A stretch of 64,000 nt of DNA from Timema cristinae (taxonomy: Eukaryota > Arthropoda > Insecta > Phasmatodea > Timematidae). The stretch spans positions 40,065,429 through 40,129,428 of the forward strand of contig JBCFYV010000012.1 of assembly GCA_039000515.1 (NCBI GenBank), in the 5' to 3' direction. Of this stretch, positions 11,609-22,957 are shown one piece after another. The stretch's first letter is position 1; every line of letters starts with the position of its first letter. The position numbers and the translations under genes were made by a program. The notes under the pieces were generated by a model. That model searched no databases. It saw nothing but the letters and a program-made list of their open reading frames with translations, and was not told where the DNA came from.

Positions 11609-12866
11609 AATAAATATGTAATATTCGAAAACTAAATTAAACCCTTCATGTTTAGTTAGTCAAATATAAGTATTTTTACATCAATGGTGCATGAAAATTG
11701 ATTCCAATTGGCTTTGAATTTATTTAATATATGCAATTGGTCTGCTCACAAGATAAGTCGTTAACATTTTTTATCGTTCATGGTTTGGACGATTTTGCAT
11801 TTATATTATTTATTTATTCCCTACTTGACATGTTTATATGCATTAAAAGTGATTAGTAATTATTAAATAAAGCTAAACATTTATTTTTCAGTCTTAGTAA
11901 ACAATAATTTTAGCTCAAATATTATTGATTCCAGAAGTGGACTTTATAATTTATATTGGGTAGACGATTGTAATAAATTGTAAAGTCATATAGGAATTTT
12001 GTCTAGTCCCAAAATTTAAGTTACAGAAAGTTAAAGTTAAAAGGTATAATCATTCATGTAAAGATCTTTAAGCGATCGGTGTGTTGTCCTAGGTCCTAGG
12101 TAAAACTATTACGTAAGATGCACCCTTTATAGCTCTATGTTTATTTAATTTTAAATTCAATAACACAAATGTGTCTAATAACATCTTGGACTATACACAG
12201 TAGACAATTTTTTTGGTGCTTTACTTCATAGCCTACTGTTCGTTTAGGCTTAATGGTTTAGTTTTATAATGATAGGAGGGTTGGGGCTAAAATCGCAGTT
12301 AACTATACAGAGATATATAATTTCTTAGCTTAATTTCCAAGCTCCCTCAACAAAAATATAAATTGTACCTTCCTCAACCCTATTCAACTAGTGAAAGCAA
12401 GCGAGTAGCTTGGATGGGTATTGAAATTGGGAGCACAAATAAACAAACATAAATCACTCATTTGGCCACTGAATTTTTCACACTGAAGAAAATCTTAGAA
12501 TTTGCTTTAGCTCTCTTAAACCTTACGCAACATTAAAGACCATGACCGAGTTCTACGTATGATTATTTAACAAAGAGTAAAAGACCCACTAATATTTAAT
12601 AAACTGTGAGATATATACTTAAAACTTTGAAATATATACTAAACAAAATTTTATTTATGTTTATCTTTATGTGTTTGTGGTTTGAGGTAATATACTCTTA
12701 AATTTAATGTTCATACGCTAAAATTCTTTTTGCACCGAGGTAACATAAATTAAAATACAAACAAACATAATAACAAAACCTACGCTTTCAGAATCAAAGA
12801 CACATTAAAATAGATTTCAATTCAAATCACAAGGTATTATTTAATACAAAAATTCATTACACATAT
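11609..12866. other. AT-rich non-coding DNA
   Basis: No coding, RNA or repeat features recognised. Confidence 0.5.
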
Positions 12867-12868
12867 TA

Positions 12869-13232
12869 AGGTCTGGCAGAAGGGAGCACAAGTATTCTTA
12901 CAGATTTTATGGAATTTACATTTTTTGGTAAAAATAAATCAAATATCTCTCCAGTATCAACATATAACTTTGTTTTCTGCACATGATAATATCAACAGAT
13001 CTTGAATATCGGTCAAAGGTGTTCTGGAAATTTGTCAAAACATTTTCTCTTTATTTAAAAAGTTTTGACAAAATTCCAGGCCATCCTTGACAGATTTCAA
13101 GATCTGTTGGCATTAGCATGTGCATAAAACTAAACTCTATGTTGCTACTGAGAAATATTTGATTTATTTTGGCCAAAAAAATGTAATGCTATAAAAACTG
13201 TAAAAATACTCGCCCTCCCCTTTGCCGGACCT
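12869..13232. mobile_element. Foldback MITE, full length, TA target-site duplication
   Basis: Nearly the whole 364 bp is an inverted repeat: AGGTCTGGCAGAAGGGAGC at the left and the inverse of AGGTCCGGCAAAGGGGAGG at the right. Arms of about 170 bp continue through AAATAAATCAAATAT, CAGATCTTGAA and GTCAAAAC. The centre (about 13050) is A/T-rich. TA flanks both ends (12867-12868 and 13233-13234). It is non-coding. A related foldback lies at 56.7-56.97 kb and half a copy at 20.56-20.7 kb. Confidence 0.85.
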
Positions 13233-14242
13233 TAATAAATACAGATATACTAGGATACAACTTGAAACGTGCAAAGCAAATATTCTATACAGATTTTATG
13301 CAGCTCTATAAATAGAAATGTCCAACTAATATTTAAGGCTTGCAAAAAATCTACTGAAATAATTTAGTCATACTGTCAATAAAAAGTAATCGATGCGAAT
13401 CTGATTTTTTTATCACTGAAATAAATCATATACACTCAGAACAAGTAGCTTCCTTTCAAGATTAGATCTCTTCATCACCAACAAGTAGAGAAAGTGGAGC
13501 TCTCCACCATCAAAGAGGATCAAACGAGATGACACAGCGGCTGAGGAATACTCAAGCCAACTCCTAACCCACGGACGCTTCAAACTGTTGATTCATGAAC
13601 TCCCTCCCAACGAACTTTTTGACGCGCCACTAACAGAGCTGTCACGAGAGGAGTGGAAGTAGGGGGAGCGGTAAGAGATGCATTGGGCTGAAAGTGATAC
13701 ATGAAGCTTGGGTTAATCGATTAGAAGCAACTGCAGCCGACGGCCATGGCTGGTTTTGTTTTCCATCTCGGTGCACCTACGTCATATTGCCGCTTGTTGT
13801 CCCAAGCCCAACAGGTTAACGGGGTTGCGGGGGTCCATCGAGAGCAGGGTGTGAGTTGGGGGTAGAGTTATATAACTGGACTTACTCCTACCCTATTTTA
13901 TATCCCCCATACCCTCCTTCCGTATTTTATATCCCCCCCCTGCCGTCCTCCAACAATTTTTTTTTAACTGAAGACTAGCAATGATGGCATGAACTTCACG
14001 ACAACGTTTCGTAAAGCTTTTAACGTGTTTTTTCCTTCCCCTTACCTCCAGTGAAATGTACCGCTAGGATTCCTGTGATATCAGACGACGGTTCATGGGC
14101 TTTACTTTCATGACCTAACCTGTGAAAAGAGGTAGAGAATATAATGTCAGTAAACTTTTTTTTTAAACACAAGTATGTTTAAAACGAGCAAAATGAAGTA
14201 GGTAGTAAAAATCTACCTGTTATAAAATATAAGACCCCTTAA
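13233..14242. other. Non-coding DNA with a CpG-rich patch
   Basis: The segment at about 13480-13880 is markedly richer in G+C and CpG than its surroundings, with no family motif in any frame. It could be a decayed repeat or an unrecognised exon or promoter; nothing decides. C-rich tracts lie at 13900-13950. Confidence 0.35.
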
Positions 14243-14434
14243 TCGGTGGGCATGCTAAGGCGTCAGTCTAGTCTTGTTTGGTTGGTTGGTAATGGAGAGA
14301 TAAGGTCAAAATTACTTAGATTTTTTTCTAAATATTTTCCCTCTTTCCTTTCAAGCAAATGTGCGTACACTTTTATTACTTTTTTCATCATGTTAGTGTA
14401 AATATGTGGCTATCTTGGACCGGTAGTAAGTAAT
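14243..14434 (+). repeat. SINE-B copy (diverged)
   Basis: tRNA-like head (CGGTGGGCATGCTAAGGCG), body with the AAATGTGCGTACA motif and a tail ending GGTAGTAAGTAAT. The SINE-B layout inferred from copies in this window is: tRNA-like head with B box GGTTCGAATCCC, a pyrimidine-rich CACTCTCCCTCCACGC site, CCTTCCTAATCCCTAAACC, and a tail GTATAGCCCGAACGGGTAG then TAAGACGTGGTG. Confidence 0.6.
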
Positions 14435-15324
14435 AAATTTTGTGAAAAATAAATATTTATGGTTCCTGACACGTAATGACAAATTTTTAACCCCACTTTA
14501 CATACATCTGGTAAAGATTTTAATCGAAAAACAAGTAGCTTTTATATCAAATTAATGAGTCCTGGCGGTCTCAAATGTAAATGAGATCGTTATTTCATGC
14601 ACGTCTTAATCTGCCTAACTGGAATTTTTATCTCTACCAACAGACAGTAGACAGTGGAGAACTGAATAGACGGGAACATGTTCACAAACTTACTAATTGA
14701 ACGTTTTCAGCTATTAGTAGAAGAGTTTTCTTAGAAGTTGAATCATTAAAGAAACCATGAACAATGAAGAGAGATGCATAAGGCTGATTGTCATAATTCA
14801 ATGTTGGCTACGTGGTGTAGCTAGCTTTTTGTGATAAGTTTGGAAATGTCACTACGACAATTCGAATGATAGTAATCTGAGCGTATAGCCCCCCTGTGAC
14901 CCTCCTATCCTTTTCACTGACAATTGAAAGAGAAAAACTGAATTTAACAAGAAGTATTTATTGAAATAATTTTACATAAAGTAAATTATTTTCTGGGCTC
15001 TAGTCATGGCTTTCCATAGTTAAATTATTAGTTCGGTGAACAGTAGTCCTGGCCCCATTCATCCCAAAATCATAGTTACAAATTTTAAGAATTATGTAAT
15101 TTCTTTTTATTACTACAATCTTAATATCATTCTTTGGAGAAATTTTCATTACATTTAAAGTTGAGATAATTATCTCCTTTAGTTTCTCCTTTGATTTGAA
15201 GTTGATATATTTAACTGGTTATCAAGTTAGACAGAAAAATAATTTGTACCATATATATTTTATTATATTCATAGAGGGATAACTGATGTTCACATAGTTT
15301 AAGACTTTAATCACCTGAGTAATA
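14435..15324. other. AT-rich non-coding DNA
   Basis: No features recognised. Confidence 0.5.
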
Positions 15325-15540
15325 TGTTGAATTGTCCGAAGTAGTTTGGACTGTTGATGATGGGAATTTTGCGGTTCATATCCTGATCGGGCATATTGGA
15401 GATGTTTTTTCTTAAATGGATTTCCATTATCACTCCACGGAAATAGGTTAAACTTTGCTTAGATTTAACCTTCCTCATCCCTAACACATTACCGTAATTT
15501 GTTCATATGTGAACATCTGAACAGGTGGTGAGACGTGGTG
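15325..15540 (+). repeat. SINE-B copy
   Basis: Head with GATGATGGGAATTTTGCGG and TATCCTGATCGGG, body with TTCCTCATCCCTAACAC, tail AACAGGTGGTGAGACGTGG. Diverged but collinear with the other copies. Confidence 0.65.
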
Positions 15541-16187
15541 ACAAAAAAAAAGGATTAATAAGAAAATGTATCAATCTAATAATATATGTCAAATTTTAAA
15601 AACAAATAGACATACGTAGCTTAGGTTAGATTCAAAGAGGATGGCAGGACACGAACCAATGATTGGTAAGATTAGGTACATCCTTTAGGAGAAGAGGGGG
15701 AGAGGGGGAAATACCAGTGGATGTGATGCACAGTTTCGGTGTCTACGCCAGTCTCTCATTCAAAACGCTCGAGGTGACTTGGACAAATCAACTCATGTTG
15801 AGTGTCTTGTCCGATCCATAGGTAGCGTCGGCCGGATACATCTCTCAAGTATCGTTTATAAATACCCTTGTATCGATCGATGGTGATATAGTTTAATGCT
15901 ACACCCCAGCAAACACATTCTTGGCACTAATCTGTTGGGTTTTCATAAGCTATATACAACTTTCTGGTTCAATTCCACTACTTAACGCAACGTCTTCTTT
16001 GGTAGTCCAGGATTTGTTCTCCTACGGGATTGTACTATGTGGACGGTATCTAGATAATCTAAAACGAAAATAAATTGACTTTGAAGAAGGAATTTAAGAA
16101 CCCTCATTATATAAACATTGGGATATCTTATAAGCATTAATATTTAACGGTTTTTTATGCTTAGTAATAGCCTTTTTTTAAAATAAA
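15541..16187. other. Non-coding DNA
   Basis: No features recognised. Some balanced-composition sequence around 15640-15850 is unexplained. Confidence 0.4.
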
Positions 16188-16805
16188 TATTACATACATA
16201 ATAACGCCATTCCCTTACGGGGATGAGGTAGGCAAGACTGTAGATATAACCCAAAAAAACAATTCCGTACTTAATAAATCCTCAATAAATTTCCCTACAC
16301 TTCCCTATCCTTGCAAACTCCCTTCGGTTCAACCACATTCATACACCGAGTCATGCATGCTCTTTAATTCTCAAAACTCTTAATTTGTCTCTTTTTCACA
16401 TATTCATCAACAAAATTTAGCCACGTTTTACATGGCCTAAACCTTCCTTGGATCCACACACACTACCTTCATTAATATGTTTTTTCCCTCGATCCACACT
16501 CTCCTATTAACATTACGCAAGCAAATGTAACACACTTACTTCATCTGGACCTATTGGATTCCCTTTCGAACCGCACTCCTTTAGAATCCGTTCATTACTG
16601 ACTCTGTCCATGCGAGTTTTCTACATAAATTTCTTAGATTTATATTCCAACCACGTTCACTTTTATCTTGTATTTCTTCAGATAAACCCACGCTTCTAAT
16701 CCATAAAACAATGTTGGAGTTAACACAATTTTATATACCACCATCTTTGACTCTTTTGATACTACATTATTTGCAATAGTCCACATACATCCAACTAATC
16801 TCTGA
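16188..16805 (-). pseudogene. 3' end of an RTE-type LINE (same family as 25.4-28.66 kb)
   Basis: On the minus strand the decayed frames contain RMDRVSNERILKECGSKGNP, matching RMGRVGKEWVWEECGLKGNP of the larger copy. Downstream is a shared 3' untranslated region ending CTTGCCTACCTC, then GGGAATGGCGTTATTATG and TATGTAAT. It is 5'-truncated, as expected of target-primed LINE insertions, and carries stops and frameshifts. It is useful because it independently fixes the 3' terminus of the family. Confidence 0.8.
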
Positions 16806-17044
16806 AAAGCATTATTTTTATTTTATTTTAAATTAGTAAAATTGTGAACGAGATGTGCAAAATTCTTTAATAAAGTTTAAAAATTATGGGTTTAAAATAA
16901 TTCAAAATCTATAAAAATCGGCTCGGTGTGATCAATAGCGTGCCCAGAATCCCAGATATACCTTATTTGCTAGGATCAAAAATGGCATAAGATGTAAAAC
17001 TGTTCCGTTTTTCTTGTATCGCTATTATTTTTATGACCTCTGTG
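16806..17044. other. AT-rich non-coding DNA
   Basis: No features recognised. Confidence 0.4.
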
Positions 17045-17360
17045 GTCTTGTGGTCAGAGTTCATACTACAGATCCAGAGGTCCTGGGTTTGATCCCCAGC
17101 ATTTTCCAATTTTTTCTGTGAATCAGTGGGTCTGGAATGGTTTCAAACTTAGTCTCGGGACGACAAATAAGGAGTAGCTTGAATAAATAAGTAGCAGATC
17201 CTGCCTGGAAAATTGAGATTAACAGCCATAGAATTTGTTGTGCTGGCCACATGGCACTCCTCTATCTGAAAAAGTTGGCACTACCGTCGCCAACGGCTGG
17301 CGGCATCTCAGTTGACATGGGTCGATTGCGGGCTGATGCCACAGAGTTTATTTTAGTTGT
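17045..17360 (+). repeat. SINE-D: tRNA-headed SINE, single copy
   Basis: The head from about 17047 has an A box (TGGTCTTGTGGTCAGAG) and a B box (GGGTTTGATCCCC) at tRNA-like spacing, followed by about 250 bp of unrelated, relatively GC-rich body (GGCACTACCGTCGCCAAC, GGGTCGATTGCGGGCTGATG). This is the classic SINE layout. There is no shared tail with SINE-A or SINE-B and no other copy in the window. Confidence 0.65.
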
Positions 17361-19732
17361 TTATTGTTAGTTGTCATAAGTCAAACTTAAAATCATTTGT
17401 TTAGTGCATACTAACTGTTACAAACTTTGTAATCTACACTAATAGCATTTGTAAGATAGATGCCCAAACTCAAATATAACAAAACTAGACTCCCCAGTTA
17501 ATTATCATCTTCACATTTAGAAACTTTTATGCTAATATATTTATTTAAATATTACATCCTAATCCTTAAAAATAAGAGGATATTCCCAAGACCAAATATT
17601 TTCTTAGATAACTTGAGTCTATTTATTTAATTTAAATTCGACCATTTAATTTAACTAGCACGGCCTTTAATATTGTTTAGCTTGCACTATTACGAAGGTT
17701 AATTTTACTGAATTCTCATTATTTATTTATAAATTAATCAATATTTGAAATTACAGGATAGCTTGGAAATTTACACGTAAGGAACCATTATATTAGTCAA
17801 TCAGGTCCACAAGAATCTTGTCTGCCTACCCCTGGATAATTTCTTTAAACTAGTTAGTTTGGCCCGCTAGTAGCTATAAATAGATCCCATATATGTATAT
17901 ATTATTAACATACAAAATATATACAATCGTGTGTAGCAAAATCAATCAAATATTTAGTAAAATATGTAATATTGTGAAAATATATAACATTGAATAAAAC
18001 TTCTTTCCTCGCGTTAATATTACATACACATTTTATTGAAACAAAATTTAACTTTACAGCTGCAAATTTCTCAAGGAAATAATAGAAAACACTTGTGTGT
18101 ACATACGTACATTTAACATGTTGTTTGTTTTACACCACTTAAATTTACTATTAATTAAAGACTTCGCATAAATGGTACTATATAGCGTATTTAAGAAATA
18201 ATACAAACACTACAAACTTTCAATTAAACCTCCACTGTTGCTGGCTTTTTGAAAAAAAGTGAAAGTCAGACCAATTCAGATTTTTTTTTAAGTCGAAGGC
18301 TAAAATTTGCTATCTCCAATATACTTGCTGATATTAATACTACACTTACACATAAAGAGACGGTTCAGTTTTGTTTGCTTTTCAAAAGACCGTTCTATGG
18401 TCCGTTTTATTGTTACATACTTCAAATTAAGTTTCCTTGATTAATCTAGGGTTATGCTTTCTTAATTTATTCTTTGCTTTTCATCAGTTTTTCTCCCTAT
18501 CAATGAACAATAGGAAAATGATCTAACCAGATCAAATAATTATTGTTTCTTCCACCCATCGGCTTGTGTTTTCAAATTGACACGCTACATGATACTGCTG
18601 AGGCCACTCTCTGATAACGCCGCATTCTCTCTCATCCAAAGCACTAGAAACGTCAGACACAAAGTTACGTTACGGCAAATTTAATCCTCTCTGACAAGCC
18701 AGCATACTTGACTTGGAATATGCTCACGGCCATCTCTTCAATGGGTACATTCCCTTATGAATATACAGGTTGCCTGAAAATTAGTGACACATCAAATATT
18801 TTCCCAAGAAAAGTCATAAAATAATTTCAAGGTAGAAAAACACGCAAAATATGTAATTTTATGTAGTATCTTGGAAAATATGTATAATTCAGTAAAATAT
18901 TTTAAAGTATGTGAAATAAAAACTTTAAATACAGTCGCAAACAACATAATTCGTCAACATTTAACTTATCACATTTCTAACTGGCAGAATTAAAATATCT
19001 AATTACGTACAAATCTGAGCTCTAGCTATCAGTGCCACTAATCACCCTCCAATTCAGTTTCCTTGGGTTGGATAATTTATGTCTTTGATAAATTACTAAA
19101 ATGACACTAAAGATTAGTAATATATATATATTTTTTTTTTCCTTTACAACTGAATGAAAGTATAGGTCTTTTAATTCCCACCTCTTAATCCTCTTTTTGG
19201 ATGATGATCAGCGTTAGCATTAGAAGTTACTATAATACTATAATTAATAACGACGATTATAACTATATCATTCCCAAGCTAGCTGAATTAGTGTTCCATA
19301 AAATTCCCCTACCATACCTGTTCTTTTTATAAAGAGATTTTAGTGTATGATAGCTCTTTATAGCGTAAAAATGTAATTTTTATAATAAAAAAAGGTAATA
19401 TTTTGTTTAGCATCGTGAAGGAAACCAATGCGCTTGCGAAAATAACAGGTGAATGGAGTAAAGTGGTAACCACCTCACCCATTTTACCATTTTAAGTGCC
19501 AGTTTCTGAAGTGCTTTATCAATCCCCCATTAAATAGAATCTTTTAAACAGACCTGAACAGACTCAAAAGGAGGCATGGATGTATAAGAAGGCAGTAAAA
19601 GTATTCCTGCATATTGAGTTTTTTTAAATGGTTTTTCTCAAGAGTTCAAAATCTCTGCGGTATTAATGTATTGGACCTATTATTTCCCCCCTTATTTTTG
19701 TCAAATCATAATCTCTCTAAGTAAAGTCGCAT
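17361..19732. other. AT-rich non-coding DNA
   Basis: No gene recognised. The 18,550-18,780 interval is more balanced in composition but shows no motif. Short T runs and a (TA)n stretch lie at 19120-19140. Confidence 0.45.
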
Positions 19733-19951
19733 TGGTGGGTACGCGGATTAAACGTCAGGATAATCTAGTATAATTTACCATTGAGGGAGAGTTAAGGATT
19801 CAAATCCAAGCCGGGTGTACTGAAGAAGATTTTTCTTAAATGGAAAGTTTCCTTCTCTGACCTCGTGCAAAGTTGGATTCATTTTATCAAAACTTTATCT
19901 TCCTCATCTCTATCCAATTAGACTAAATATGCGAATATCTCAGTTGAATAG
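19733..19951 (+). repeat. SINE-B copy (diverged)
   Basis: Head remnant around GGATTCAAATCCAAGCCGGG (B-box region), then TTTCTTAAATGGAAAGTTTCC and TTCCTCATCTCTATCC. The tail is lost or unrecognisable. Confidence 0.5.
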
Positions 19952-20039
19952 AAATACCAAATAAATAAAAAAGTTGAAAAAATCTACTGAAAACTTTCAA
20001 CTTCTCTTTTCAGCACCCCATAAAAATAAATCCAGTCAA

Positions 20040-20216
20040 CGGTGGAATTTGATAAACAGCATCTCACTCGACTGGAACTTCGATTTTGACTTAAGGGGGC
20101 CTGGATTCAAACTTCGACCATTGCTGGGAGTATGTACAGTACTTACATTGATGGTTTCCTACTCTCTCTCTTTGGGAAAATTATATTGTATTCATTTAAG
20201 TCAAGTTTCCTCGTAA
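20040..20216 (+). repeat. SINE-B-like relic
   Basis: B-box-like GGATTCAAACTTCGACC, then GGTTTCCTACTCTCTCTC, collinear with the SINE-B body. Strongly diverged. Confidence 0.4.
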
Positions 20217-20358
20217 TGTTTATTTAAATTAGTGTAGGTTACAAATAATAAGAAATGATTGAGATGATATTAAATGTAAATACATGTAGATATTTACCAA
20301 TAGCACCCACACCAGTGGTCACATGCTATACTAGCATTGGACGAAACACTTTTTTTTA

Positions 20359-20548
20359 AGCACCGCCTCTTACTAATAATTTGGGTTATACGCCTATGTA
20401 TTATTTACACTATTGGTTTAGGGATTAGGAAGGATGAATTGAAAGGAAATGCAGCCGCATTCGCATGGAGGGAGAGTAGAAAACTATTTAGGAAAAACCA
20501 CTCTGAGTGCACCTGACCGGTATCAAACTCCGATCTTACTGTATTCGT
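20359..20548 (-). repeat. SINE-B copy, head truncated
   Basis: Begins with the inverse tail (CACCGCCTCTTACTAATAAT), contains GGTTTAGGGATTAGGAAGG and GCATGGAGGGAGAGTAGAAA, and ends in the inverse B-box region (CCGGTATCAAACTCCG). It abuts the half foldback element at 20557. Confidence 0.75.
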
Positions 20549-20556
20549 AAACACTT

Positions 20557-20700
20557 TTTAAATGGCAGGAAAGAAAAAGTTATAGCCAAATTCTAGGACA
20601 CTCTTGACAGATAATCAAGAATTGTTGAGATTAATCTGTGAAGAAAATTAAACTCTATGCTTCTTATGAAGCAATATTTTATTATTTTATTGATTTTTTA
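20557..20700. mobile_element. Half copy of the 12.87-kb foldback MITE
   Basis: Resembles the right arm of the element at 12.87-13.23 kb: GTTATAGCCAAATTCTAGG, ACTCTTGACAG, then AAATTAAACTCTATGCTTC and a TTT/TTA-rich end. The other arm is absent. Confidence 0.6.
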
Positions 20701-21824
20701 AAGCTAAAAGATGTAAAAAGCATTAGCAAGCATTCCCAACCATTTCACCTTAAGTCATTAGTGACCATGTTAGTGAATGTTATAAATAATAAAACAAAAC
20801 TCCCCAATAACCTATCGTATTCTCAAACCATTTGTTTTGAAGTTCACTTTGGTTTGTTGCATATTGCCTTTCCTTGAATTCACCCCGCTAACATTATGAA
20901 AAAAAAAAGTAGAAATAATAGACGCTCAGCTGAGGAAAGAACCTTTTAAAGTCAATGGTGGGTAAAATATTTAGTATTATTTCTTAACCCTCCTTCCCCT
21001 TTCCCCTTTCTATTTCATCCAAATCCTTTTGAATACATATACAACAGTGATGATTTCGAAGAGTGTCTTCTTCAAATACTTCCAGACAAGGGAGCTAATA
21101 AAAATAAGAGCACAAGATAGAACAAGTTCTAGATGTCGGTTACTCCGACCTAGTTGCCGGTCGATTGCATCACTGATAGACTCGAAACGGAGCTTTTTTC
21201 GATTGGAGCGAGCTCTTTTTAAACGATTGATAATAAAACAGGGACGTAGGTCGCAGTGACTGCTTTTCCCCTATCTTTACAGGTTAAAGTTTCATTTATT
21301 TATAAAATTAATCTCAACGTCTTACTATCCGTCCTGTTTATACGCATTTAATTAATCTAAATGCAGTGTTCCTAAAACTTTTTAAGTTCACGGTACACTT
21401 AGTTTTCTTAATTAGTTTGTGGCACAACTTTTTTATTTGGGTAAATGCCGTAAAAGGAGAAAATATATTATGCACCCAGTCCAAAGGTCTTACGGTAAAA
21501 AAGAATTAGGAACGTTTAGACTCATTTTCTCTGAAGTAACTTCAAATGTTTCTAGACTAAAGATTGGAGTTTTCTTTTCTGTGTCCACTTATTTAACATA
21601 TGAAACAATTCACTCAAACCATTAGTAATATAGGGTATGTATTAAAAATATTAGTAAGTACGAGTAAGAAAGTAATTCGGATAACGCGTGGCTGCCACTC
21701 ATAACAACTTAATTCGCGTTTTTATTGAACAACGATGCGTGGCACTTTGGGCTGTGGCCGCGCGGCACATTTAATTCTCTATCAATGTTCCGAGGCATGC
21801 CATTTGTGGAAAATTTCTCTAATG
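20701..21824. other. AT-rich non-coding DNA
   Basis: The short patch at 21100-21260 is more CpG-rich and has a 76-codon frame rich in Arg and Ser with no recognisable family. Otherwise nothing seen. Confidence 0.4.
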
Positions 21825-22010
21825 GATCTGTAATGAGGAAGGGAGTATATTTTAGAAATAAACTGGAATTTACATGGACGGAGAATGGGAAAGCGTTTAG
21901 GAAAAATCATCATCAGTACACTTAGACAAGACTTGAACCAAGTGCTCCCCCATCCATGTTTAGTCAGACTTGATAATCCTGTAATCTAGTCCGCATGCCC
22001 ATCAGTGCGG
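21825..22010 (-). repeat. SINE-B copy
   Basis: Inverse orientation: GGATCTGTAATGAGGAAGGG, GGACGGAGAATGGGAAAGCG, ACTTGAACCAAGTGCTCCCC, ending CGCATGCCCATCAGTGCGG. Confidence 0.65.
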
Positions 22011-22306
22011 TTAATATCTTCATCGGTAGAGGAATGCCAGGCAAAATCTGTTTGTGCTATATTAAATTTTTTTTTGCTGCTCCTTTAGTTGGAATTATTT
22101 ATCTTGTGGTTTATGAGCACATAGATCCTCAAGCTAGCTTAGTTATAGAATGAACACAACACCTAATACCTCATCTATTATTTTTTTTCAAATTGAAATG
22201 GTAATCCCTCATTTCACTGATGTTAATTTTTTTCAGCCATGCCAAAATTTGAGATAGGTATCCCTTAGAATATAAGGAAGACGCTCTACAAAATGAGCCA
22301 TTACCC

Positions 22307-22440
22307 GCTTCGGTGGTCGAATGGCTTAAGGCTTCAAACTTGTGATGTCTTGACTGCTGATGACGGGGAGATTGAAATAAAAATCCAAATCAGGTGTAAA
22401 GTGTCAGAAGTAAAGCTTTGATAGCATCTTCATTCAATCT
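22307..22440 (+). repeat. SINE-B head fragment
   Basis: CGGTGGTCGAATGGCTTAAG followed by CTGCTGATGACGGGGAGATTG and a decayed B box. The 3' half is missing or too diverged. Confidence 0.6.
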
Positions 22441-22923
22441 GTCATGATCCTTGGACCAAATATTTTTCATTATTAAACAATTCTTTACACAGGAATTGAT
22501 GTTCCTGATAGACACAGAGAAAATTCTACCAATTTTGTAAGGTTTTAAACGTGCACATGTTGGTCGTGGAAATGATTTAAGAGCTGGATTCCATATAGAA
22601 AACTGGTTCTGTAACTATTATGTTCTTAAGGAAATAAAATTATCTCATTAAATAGCTTGTCAATACCGATTTGTTTTAGATTGTGGGCTTCTATCGGTGA
22701 ACTCTATTTATAGTGTTAGCCTTAAGTTCAATCTCATTTCAGTGTAACTCTTCTTGCAAACCGATTCAAGTGAATTTTTCAGCTTCGTAAAAACTATTTC
22801 CCCATAATTCAATATATTTATTTATCACAAATTGTGTTAAAAGTAGAACCTTCTCTCTGGAAATTTTACAATTCTAGAGGATCTTAAAATCTGTTCAGCA
22901 GTTGTTTAGTTCCTCGTGGACTA

Positions 22924-22957
<34 letters not shown>

